Origin: Ceratothoa steindachneri
Taxonomy: Eukaryota; Arthropoda; Malacostraca; Isopoda; Cymothoidae
Length of the DNA: 64,000 bases
Direction of reading: 5' to 3'
Assembly: GCA_963969495.1 (NCBI GenBank)
Contig: OZ018317.1
Location: forward strand, 32,341,003 to 32,405,002
Within the stretch, counting starts at the first letter, position 1, and every line of letters starts with the position of its first letter. Shown here one piece after another: positions 56,016 through 64,000 of the stretch. Below the pieces are notes generated by a model that was not told the origin of the DNA, did not search any database, and saw only the letters and a program-made list of their open reading frames with translations. Made by a program: the position numbers and the translations under genes.

Positions 56016-57780
56016 GAACAACGGAAGTCATTATCGTTTAGCTCACACCAAGACGGAGAGGCGACATTGTTAGAGGGCCGAATACCTCTCTCTCGCAAGT
56101 ACACCTGGAGTCTGTATGTGTGGAAAATCGTCTACTCAATGTAAATGTTTTTCCGTGGAGGAGAGCAACCTTTTCCTGGGCCAACTGCCCCCCCCCCCCC
56201 CCATCCTCCCCATTTTACCGGATTGCTCTCCGTCGAGGAGGACGACATGGCAGCGCGGGTAGATTCTGTGTGTGGCCAAACAACTTATTTAAGTTGGCAA
56301 TTATCTTTTGTCGTACTATCGTGGTTTAATTGCTCTGTGTGTATTGAGTTCAATATGCGTGAGTGATTCAATTTCGATGTATAAATTATTTAATGTAAGT
56401 AATTAATGGTATGAAATTCACTTCGATTTTTCTAAATCAATTCACGTCTGAATTTGTTCGGGTTGGATTGCGAATTCTGTGAATAGTTTAATTGGAGTAG
56501 GATATAGAAATGCCGTCATAGAATTAAGAATAAGAATTCTTTAAAAAAAAAAAAAGCACGTATTTTTTTCTCGTATGGTCGGATTAAATAATGTATTTCA
56601 TGTTTGTTTTTATCTCATTCCCCCAAACTTGAAAGTTTATCTTGGGTTTTATTCACAGGCAGAACATAACTGTGTTGAGATTTTCTATCGTAAGATACAG
56701 GAAATGGCCTGCCATACTACCTACCATTGGGCAATAAGGTTGAGGTGAAAAAGAAAAAGAATTTGGGGGCTGGAGCTTAGAGTGGACACACCACTTACGA
56801 TTACAAAGTTAAGCAACATCGGGTGTGTTCAGTTGCCGAATGGAGTTTTAATTCAGGTCTACTTTTCACCTACTGCCATACCCTGCCGATACCCATGCTT
56901 CGGGCTCTCATTAGACTCAAGGTGCCCAGTGAGAATTAAAAGACCACCAAGAGTGAAGATGGGTGATTAAACCAGTAAAAGGTTATTAAAATAGAAACTC
57001 AAAGTACTTCACAAAGCTCCGGTAATTCAACCTAACCTAATTTTCTTAATACGAATCCAGTTTTGCCTCGATTATTCGTTTTCGTTTCCTGAACAAGTTT
57101 AGCATAAAATTCAAGGCACCGATGATCTTAATAGTCTGGCTCATCGAAATAAATACTGGAGTATTCACTATATATACCTTTGCTTCCTTTCTCAATACAA
57201 TTCTTTGACCATGCCGGCTTCTTCTCCATCATTTAATCCCCTATTCACTTTCTTTTATTCTTAATTGTATTTGCGTTATTTTCCATACTTTTATTCTAGC
57301 CTGACCATTTTTAGTAGTATTTTGGCTTTATGCCCCACCCCTCGAATTTTTTAATTATTCATATATATATATATATATGTTTACTTTTTTTTAATGTAGG
57401 CAATGTTTTTTTTGGGGGGGAGGCAAATTAAATAAAAAAGCGTTTTGGTTTGGGGGGTGAACCCCCATCCCCAATTAAAAAAAAAAACTTAATATTCCTA
57501 ATTCGAAAGCTTAACGTAAGATTCGAATTCAAAAGGCGATTGCTAAATATCGTTAGGCCTCTTAAGTTTTTCTACCGCGTTGGTTGATTCCAAGCCTCAC
57601 GACCCGAATACTATTTAAATGGATCATATTTTCTTTAAAATTCATTAATATGAAATGTCCATATCACATTTTAATTCATAATGCAAGTCAAAATTCACAA
57701 GATGGCGGCCAATCTATTTTTCGCCATAACATAATTAGAAATTTGCCCACATTATTGAGTAAAGAAGTATTATAGATTAT
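56016..57780 (+). other. 3' flank of cassette 2
   Basis: Contains the probable 3' UTR (no clear single AATAAA), a C-run at about 56190, a 5S-like segment (listed) and a TA run at about 57361-57378. No further exon was seen. Confidence 0.5.
56807..56845 (+). repeat. 5S-rRNA-like segment (pseudogene or SINE3-type head)
   Basis: Blocks agttaagcaacatcggg, gtgttcagttgc and gaatggag follow the order and spacing of the internal promoter region of animal 5S rRNA (box A, intermediate element, box C). The 5' third of 5S and its 3' end cannot be aligned. About 100 bp of unrelated sequence follows, as expected for a 5S-derived SINE, but a decayed 5S pseudogene is equally possible. Confidence 0.6.
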
Positions 57781-58271
57781 ATAGCATTTGCATATTTCTA
57801 AACGGTCCCCATTTGGGGATACTTATATTTTTAAGTATTTCTTAAATGTGAAATGTTATTACGTTATTTTATATATTGCATTTAGCAGTTTAATGCATTT
57901 TCTGTAATATTACACCAATTTTCGGTAATGTTGGTACTCCTGGTGGCCGGAAGTTAGTAAACATTGTTACTATCTTCGAGGTAAGTCGACATTCAATTCA
58001 AGCATGATTTCAAGTTATAATCTTTGATATTTTTTCAATATTATATTTTTTATTCAAATTGATTTATGTCACGTTTTATGTTCGCTCTCTAATAGGAACT
58101 GAGTTTGAACATAAATTATCTTTTAGATGTTTATTTACGGGAATCTAAATGTGTATCCCCAAATGGGGATTGTAGGCATTGAAAGATCATAGAAAATCTT
58201 GTTATAGGGTTAACAAACATATATTTAATTTCCCCATTTTTGCAGTTCTTTCTCTTTCTAATACCCCCACC

Positions 58272-58275
<4 letters not shown>

Positions 58276-58322
<47 letters not shown>
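58276..58322. repeat. (TA)n microsatellite
   Basis: A long TA run lies just upstream of the transposase ATG at 58348. Confidence 0.9.
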
Positions 58323-58323
<1 letters not shown>

Positions 58324-58347
58324 GTTTATTTTATTTTTCAAAATACA

Positions 58348-59796
58348 ATGGATCCACCTCTTATATCCGTAAATGATTTTTATAAAGCCAGTTATGCCCG
58401 AGAATATCTGGAAGAAAATCCACCTGTTGTTGATATAGTTGAAATGCCACCATCTGTCAGTGAACTAACAGATGAAGAAGACTTCGATGATGATGCATTA
58501 GATAATAAACTCCGATTCAACTTACATTCCTTCAGATGGTTGGAACCATTGAGATTCACCATGAAAATATGACAAATTGAGGCACCCAAACTTCATATCT
58601 GAAAATAACACTTGGAAAAAAACTAGGCCTTTCCTTCACGAAATTAGGCGCCCCAACGGATGCAGCTACTACAAGAGCAAATGATATAAAAGACATCCTT
58701 GTAGGTAAGAACCCAGTAGAACTGTTTGAACTGAATTTTTTCTGAAGAACTTTTATTAGATATTTAGCAAACAGTCGGTATTATATGCTACGCAAAAAAA
58801 AACAAGCATGACTTTACTCATAGCACAAACTGTTTTGAGAAATTTTATAGGGATTTTGTTTTTCACTGGTTATCACAGACTGCCAAGTGAGCTGCAGTAC
58901 TGGGCCTTGGATGAAGATACGTCTTTACTACTTATTAGAAATGTTATGTCCCGTAATAGATTCATTGAAATAAAACGTTATCTGCACTTAGTTGACAAGA
59001 CAGAAGCTCAAAACAACCTTGAAGCCAGAGCATTCAAAGTAAGACCTGTTATGAATTACTTGAATGATAAATTCAAACAGTTTGGCATATTTTCCAAAGA
59101 GCTTTCAATTGATGAGCAGATTGTTCGATATTATGGGAGAAACAGTTTGAAACAAGGTAAGCCAATCAAATTTGGATTCAAACGGTGGGTAATGTGCTGT
59201 GGGACAACTGGGTATTGTTACTGCATTGAATTATATCAAGGAAGAGCTAATGGTATTTGTGAACAAGGTAGAATGGAGGGTCTTAGAAGAACAGTAGTGA
59301 AGAAAATGATAACCTGTTATCTTCCACATCCTAGTGATCATGAAATTTACATTGACAATTTCTTCACCAGTCATAAATTGCTCATGGAGATGGTAGATAC
59401 AACAAGTACATGGGGCGCGTTGATCACCTTGATTGGTTTATTCAAAAGTACAGAATTGCAGTGCGATAAAAAAATGGTATTTTCCCTTTTTATCAAACTG
59501 CCTTGATATAGCTGCTATAAATGCATGGATTCTGTACAATGCATCTAATGGAAGCAAAGTATTATTGCTTGATTTCAAGCATTCAGTCACAAGAGCCTAC
59601 TTGCCAACTGAATCTTCATCTACACCAAAATTTATTCAAGTGTTTCCTACCCTACGATTCTCTCCCATAGGGCACAGGATAGAAAGAACAAATGGCGGAA
59701 AAAAAAAGAAAATGTGCAGTGTGTAAAAAGAATGCCAGAAAACAATGCATAAAATGCAATGTTGGATTACATCTTGGTGAATGTGAAAAACAATAG
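58348..59796 (+). pseudogene. piggyBac-like transposase (DDE_Tnp_1_7 type), frameshifted
   Basis: The N-terminus (MDPPLISVNDFYKASYAREY, acidic region) is in the frame 58348-58572. After a gap, 58808-59506 carries the transposase core: RFIEIKRYLHLVD, SIDEQIVRYYGR with the first catalytic Asp, and IYIDNFFTS with the second. A shift near 59470 moves it to 59505-59690 (NAWILYN region). A further shift in a poly(A) run near 59700 leads to a C-terminal cysteine-rich finger at 59713-59796 (CAVC, x7, CIKCNVGLHLGEC). At least three frameshifts make it inactive. Confidence 0.88.
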
Positions 59797-60089
59797 CACA
59801 GAAAGTAACCAAAAAAGTAATATGCAGCAATTCCTGAATAAAAAATAAAATTGAATAATTTCATTATCCTATTTCTGTTGCTACTAATCTATAAGTTCTG
59901 CAAAATGAAATTCAACTGCTTATAAAAAAATGGAAATTTCCATCCAGTGCTCACGATCCCCAAATGGGGATCAAAAATAAAAAGATATTAGAATTTTTTT
60001 TTAGCTATTTATCCTTCTAATGAGATAAAATAAACACATTTGCCACAAAAAATATCTTTACACAAAATTTGGCTGCCAATGGGTTAAAC

Positions 60090-61330
60090 CGTATTTTTTA
60101 TATCCCCTTTTTTACATTAGTTTTACGTCCCCTTCTATATATTTTTAACGCCCGCTTAAGCTAGATCGGCCTGTAGGCCGAAAAGGGGCTTTAAATTATA
60201 ATTCCTTAACGCGAGATTTCCGTTTTTCTGGTTAGAGGATTGTGACGCAGGCGGGTGCGTCCCACTCAGCCAGCCACAAGGGTTAGTGTGGAAGGAGGGT
60301 AGGACTTGGAGAGCTCAATGGGTGTTTATGCAAGAGCGGCATCACATGGAGCGATGACCGCTGCGCGTTTCCCGCCAAAATCGCTTTTTGGTTCAGAGAG
60401 CCTCAGTAGGTGTTTCGAGATCACGGGTGCCCAATGTGTGGTGGCGTGCGGTGACTTGAAGATCAAGCAATTCAAGTTTTACAAAAATAAATGTTAATTG
60501 TAGTAAATATGTTGTTCATTAAATGAACTATAAAATTGTAAGTTACTCTATTTAAATGTTAACTCTATTCTAGTTTATTAAATAAATTGCTGATGCAACT
60601 ATATGCTTAAGGCAGGAGCATAACCATACAGAGTTTATGCTATGTAGCTGCTTTCATTCTCAGAACCAGTATTTAAATATAACCTAAGAATTGTTTAAGC
60701 TTCAGATCCTAATAGTTACGTCATTGTGCCTTAGACATTTTGTTGCTTTTTCCTAGTTTCTGACAACCGGCAGTGTTGCCAGATGGAAGCCGCTGACTGC
60801 AAAGCTAAGTTTGCTCCCTTTTCCGTATACAAATAGGTTTGGTTTTATTTTTTTTAATTCTAACACGGCGTTGAAATATCTAGATAAAAATCATAAAACT
60901 CTAATGACTATATTAATGCTAAGAAAAGCAAAACATCTTAAACTATTCATTCCAAAGCACCAAAAAGCAGAACTATTAGTGAAATTAAGAGAGAGAGAAA
61001 GAAAAATAATATCTACGAAAAAGATGCATTTCTTCAATTGCAGTCTGCCTCATCAAGGTTTAGTGCCAATTCGATTGAATGTAAACAGTACCGTATACAA
61101 GACGAGTATAAATGCGAGAATAAAATTGGTTCTGCTGTCATTAATTATTGTGGTGTATTTTCTTTTTCTTCTTAAATAGGGAAAGCATTGCTTCCAATGA
61201 CTGCACGCCAATGGTGGTGCGGTAGGTCTCGGTGATTATTACGGCGCATAAAAAATACCAGAGCTGCGCCACGTCCCTTTCGCTAGGGTGTTTTGGTCCA
61301 AAGGAAAAATACCAGAGCTGTCCCATCGCT
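60090..61330. other. stretch with no gene recognised
   Basis: A small hairpin (tcggcctgtaggccga, about 60166-60181) and an AT-rich region with a chance 122-codon frame (60811-61179) that has no domain and is low in complexity. Nothing else was recognised. Confidence 0.45.
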
Positions 61331-61440
61331 GTCGGGAGGATATAGGGGAGGACTTCGATAATCAAGGCACATATTCGAATACAGCGAGCACAATGCTCTA
61401 ACCACTGTGATGATCTGGTCGCCCATTGGTGGGTACGATG
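61330..61440 (-). repeat. weak tRNA-like SINE candidate
   Basis: Read on the minus strand, cacagtggttagagcattgt resembles a tRNA A-box/D-arm and attcgaatat a degenerate B box. Flanking cccattggt / cccaatggt blocks at about 61422 and 61551 may be terminal repeats. The B box is poor, so confidence is low. Confidence 0.3.
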
Positions 61441-61600
61441 AAACTACACCCGCTTGTGTAAATAGCTTTACACGCACATAGCCAATCACAATCGCTTGTT
61501 TCGTTCGCGTCGTTGTTACAACGTACCCATTCCTCCGTTTCGGAAACCTGCCCAATGGTGATGTAACAAATAATTTACAGTTTTATTTAGGTCTCTTAGG

Positions 61601-61960
61601 TTACTGATTATTTAATAGGCCTTCCATTCGCCTGAGTACACATATAGGGTCTGAGTAAAGTATTCTCTCTTTTGTAGTTTTGTCTAATTCCAGGTCCAGA
61701 CTTGGCAGTGTTTCGGTTTCTACTTTGCCCCATGTCTTCTTTGCTAGTGATTGTACTAAAGTGTTGATCGGTTGTAGTCCCGCCCTTCTCTGTAGTGTTC
61801 TTTGGGATGTGCATTCCCGTCTTCTTGTGTGGTTAATAGTCAAGGAGGCTTTATTATGTACCCTCTGAAGACTTCCCTGAGGTTTGGATGATTATCACTG
61901 GGTATATAAGCTTTGGTCTAACGTAGCAAAGGTACAGTTTCCTTAAGTTACTCCAGCTCA
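61601..61960 (-). pseudogene. LINE ORF2 C-terminal fragment
   Basis: The reading LRKLYLCYVRPKLIYPV (about 61960-61880), then a frame change to ASLTINHTRRRECTSQRTLQ and AGLQPINTLVQSLAKKTW, matches the pattern at the C-terminus of many LINE RT proteins: an LIRP-like helix, then a PLN-like motif and a basic helix. It is broken by a frameshift near 61850. Confidence 0.6.
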
Positions 61961-61999
61961 GTCTGCGGAAACGGAACAGTTTCACCAATTCCACCAGTA

Positions 62000-62808
62000 C
62001 TAAGTTGATCCATCTGTAACGTGATGCTTATACCCCGAACGGTAAGTTTGAGCTCGAGCACTGTGCCCTCCATTCAGATCTGCTGGCTGGTATTCGCTCA
62101 GCATTTCCCGGTACCTCTTCCAATTGGCTCGTGCGAAGGACCTCCTGGTCTGCACCGGGATCTGAATGGGCGCAAGGGAAATAGTTCTAATTATAGGTAT
62201 GTGATAACTCGGGACGGGCGGTCTTGGGGTGCTATGATGGTTAAATGGGAAGTTGCAGCTGGTCAAAATTATATCCGGCCTCGACGCCGTACGCGAATTT
62301 ACGAATGTCGGGAAGTTGGGTGCAATTATGTCTAGTAAGAGTTGCAGATTCATGCCTCTTTCGTTGTTCTTTTTGTATCCAGCTGCTCCCAAGTTAGCGT
62401 TTAGGTCACCTCTGAAAAAGACTTTTCTTTGGTGCCCACATAGTGTGTTGAAATTGTGTAGCGACAGGTACTTTCTCCTAGGAGGTTGGTACCCTGCCGC
62501 TACCACAAGATCTCCGACGAGAGTCGGGATCGCTCTCCTTATAAAGGATTCATCAAGCTCGGGTAAGTGTTTGAACTTGAATTCTCTCGTTATCGAGATC
62601 ACCGCCCTGCCGTACCATTTCTGGGAGCAGTTTTTGTTAATGTAATGTGTAGTTTGGGATTTTCATCTATTGTGTCAAGGTCGTGTTCACTGATAATAAT
62701 GATTTGTGAGTCTGTCTCCCTAAAGATATTTCTGTATACTGTGTTTTTTCCTGTCCATCCATTAACGTTCAGTATCATTCTACTTAGTCTGTTGTTTGTC
62801 CTTTCCAT
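62000..62808 (-). pseudogene. LINE AP-type endonuclease (frameshifted)
   Basis: The N-terminus is MILNVNGWTGKN...SQIIIISEHDL (62808-62599) and the frame then continues in 62602-62000. Recognisable parts are NVNGW, the ISEH motif (usually QE), VFFRGDLNANLGA with the catalytic GDLN, PDIILTS, and SYHIPIIRTI, where the usual SDH has Tyr in place of Asp. A frameshift near 62600 and the Asp change imply it is inactive. Confidence 0.8.
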
Positions 62809-62849
62809 GTTTGTGTCTGTCGGTTGTCCTGTCTGTTAGTGGTTATTTC

Positions 62850-63590
62850 TTGTCCTTCCACACTGTTTTTTTTGTGTAATCTTGCTGGGTCCGAGTTTCG
62901 CAGTATTTCTCGTTGAGTTCAATATCGCCAAGTATTACTGCGTCTTCCAACATTTTTTGCGTCTACGTCGGCATCAAACTCACATTTGTGCCTGCCGGAT
63001 CTGATTCCTTCCAGGAGACTTTTTGATGTTATCTTTCTTGGGAACTGAGAATTTTCACTGGCGTATATCTTGAGATTGATATCGTTTCCGTCAATTTTTT
63101 TCTTTATGTTGTTCTTTATGTTGTTCTTTGATTTTCGTTGTTTTTTATGCGTTTCTCTCTCACCCTCCGAACTGTCGGATTCGACCTCCGTGGTTGTCTC
63201 CTTCAGGTTCCTTTTTTTCTGGGCAATGATACGTAGGTCCTGTCTTCTTGTTGGTTGTGTCTCGTCTGTCTTCTCTTTTCTCGTCTCGCGTGCGCCTTTC
63301 TTTTGGGACTTAAGGTGTACCGTCGGGGCGTACTTTATTTGAAGGATGTCCTCAGATGCCTTTTTTGGGGTGGGGTGGGGAGACCATGATGCTTATCCTA
63401 TTGTTTGCTAGCATGGCATTTAGTTCATCTTCGAACGTCCCTGGACTCGTAAGGTTCAGTGCGTGCGCGCACATTATGCAGGTCAATATCTTGATTGGCA
63501 TCTCGCTGTTGATATTAAAGGATACCTTCTTTGCTTCGTATTCGTTTGGGGCTGCCTTCCTGACCTTGGCGTATGTGGTGCATGGTATTG
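62850..63590 (-). pseudogene. LINE ORF1-like basic protein
   Basis: The minus-strand frame reads TTYAKVRKAAPNEYEAKKVS, ...ILTCIMCAHALNL..., then a charged Lys/Arg/Glu-rich stretch (KKQRKSKNNIKNNIKKKIDG) and RSGRHKCEFDADVDAKN. One-base shifts occur near 63357 and 62960. It lies directly upstream of the endonuclease in the same orientation, as ORF1 should. No zinc knuckle was seen, so the assignment rests on position and composition. Confidence 0.55.
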
Positions 63591-64000
63591 GCCATGGTAT
63601 GCAATTAAAAAAATAAATTATAAGACAAAAGGCCAACGAAAAGAGAGGCAGAAATGATAGGAAAAATGCACCACATACGCCAAGGTCAGGAAGGCAGCCC
63701 CAAACGAATACGAAGCAAAGAAGGTATCCTTTAATATCAACAGCGAGATGCCAATCAAGATATTGACCTGCATAATGTGCGCGCACGCACTGAACCTTAC
63801 GAGTCCAGGGACGTTAGAAGATGAACTAAATGCCATGCTAGCAAACAATAGGATAAGCACCATGGTCTCCCCACCCCACCCCAAAAAAGGCATCTGAGGA
63901 TATTAAAGGATACCTTCTTTGCTTCGTATTCGTTTGGGGCTGCCTTCCTGACCTTGGCGTATGTGGTGCATTTTTCCTATCATTTCTGCCTCTCTTTTCG
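63349..64000. repeat. nested inverted repeat: arms 234 bp plus a third 100-bp arm
   Basis: 63349-63582 and 63667-63900 are reverse complements over 234 bp with only about two mismatches, separated by 84 bp. Directly after, 63901-64000 is the reverse complement of 63637-63736 with no indels, reaching the window edge. The arms carry part of the LINE ORF1. The pattern could be real (inverted insertions) or a fold-back assembly error. Confidence 0.88.

Larger units (their letters stand above)
57807..60083 (+). mobile_element. Decayed piggyBac-like DNA transposon
   Basis: A transposase pseudogene (58348-59796) is accompanied by three copies of a 12-bp palindrome, CCCCATTTGGGG or its complement, at 57807-57818, 58157-58168 and 59958-59969. 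The probable right end is ggctgccaatggg followed by TTAA (60084-60087), the target of piggyBac elements, with GGG at the edge as usual. I could not find a matching TTAA-CCC left end, so the left limit given is the first palindrome and is uncertain. Confidence 0.7.
61601..63590 (-). mobile_element. Internally deleted LINE, minus strand
   Basis: Reading right to left there is an ORF1-like basic protein (about 63590-62850), then an endonuclease (62808-62000), then the last part of an RT protein (about 61960-61601). RT motifs A to C are absent, so about 1.5 kb or more has been lost at about 61990. Its protein sequence differs from the LINE family in cassette 2, so it is another family. The 5' side is involved in a large inverted repeat (63349-64000). 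Confidence 0.75.

Noticed and set aside
60811..61179. 122-codon Lys-rich frame
   Set aside because: AT-rich sequence with no domain or repeat match; likely chance.
1..64000. CRISPR array, bacterial operon or prophage
   Set aside because: No spacer-repeat pattern or bacterial gene order; the exons and LINEs show a eukaryotic nuclear sequence.

Overview
This is a piece of an animal nuclear genome, most likely an arthropod and plausibly a decapod crustacean. The evidence is spliced exons with GT-AG borders, AT-rich non-coding DNA full of (TA)n tracts, and a mixed load of LINE, Penelope, piggyBac, hAT-like and SINE-like repeats. A short stretch near 7163 also resembles, from memory, a repeat common in crayfish, lobster and shrimp DNA. 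The species assignment is inference. There are no bacterial-type genes.

Host genes. Two related four-exon cassettes lie head to tail on the + strand. Cassette 1 has exons at 5650-5739, 5928-6135, 13293-13540 and 13648-14301. Cassette 2 has exons at 16049-16138, 36492-36711, 47948-48219 and 55389-56015. Each encodes three U1/matrin-type C2H2 zinc fingers (C-x2-C-x12-H-x5-H) followed by a Gly/Tyr/Arg/Ser-rich tail. Exon order, intron phases (0-1-0) and finger spacing are the same in both. No first exon or start codon was recognised for either cassette. They may therefore be tandem paralogues, or alternative 3' halves of one locus fed by a shared upstream exon. Introns of cassette 1 are 188, 7157 and 107 bp; those of cassette 2 are 20353, 11236 and 7169 bp.

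Mobile DNA. Most of the extra intron length in cassette 2 is one family of non-LTR retrotransposon. It has a gag-like ORF1 with three zinc knuckles, then an ORF2 with AP-type endonuclease, reverse transcriptase, RNase H and a CCHC finger, and it resembles the I/Jockey superfamily. Full-length copies lie at 16557-23378, 26192-33064 and 39139-45891. Partial copies lie at 16433-16556, 23379-24961, 24962-26191 plus 33078-36067, 37197-39138 and 45892-47847. Older decayed copies lie at 49850-50445 and 50446-54989. A diverged gag-plus-3'UTR relative lies at 3560-4308. The copy at 26192 sits inside an older copy and is flanked by a 13-bp target-site duplication. All copies carry frameshifts or stops, so none looks autonomous as read. 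The family has paired hairpins in its 5' leader and a terminal 3' hairpin, both supported by compensatory base changes between copies.

Other elements. A 196-bp hAT-like MITE (6176-6371) and a 5'-truncated Penelope-like element with a head-to-head inverted copy (9440-10882) lie in cassette 1. An 80-bp-arm hairpin follows at 10945-11130. A tRNA-like SINE candidate is at about 48428. A 5S-rRNA-like segment is at 56807-56845. A decayed piggyBac transposase is at 58348-59796. An internally deleted LINE lies on the minus strand at 61600-63590 and ends in a nested 234-bp inverted repeat at the right edge of the window.

The most unusual signals are the tandem zinc-finger cassettes with asymmetric retrotransposon loading, the covarying RNA hairpins at both ends of the retrotransposon, and a 34-bp micro-insertion with its own target-site duplication at 53598-53631.
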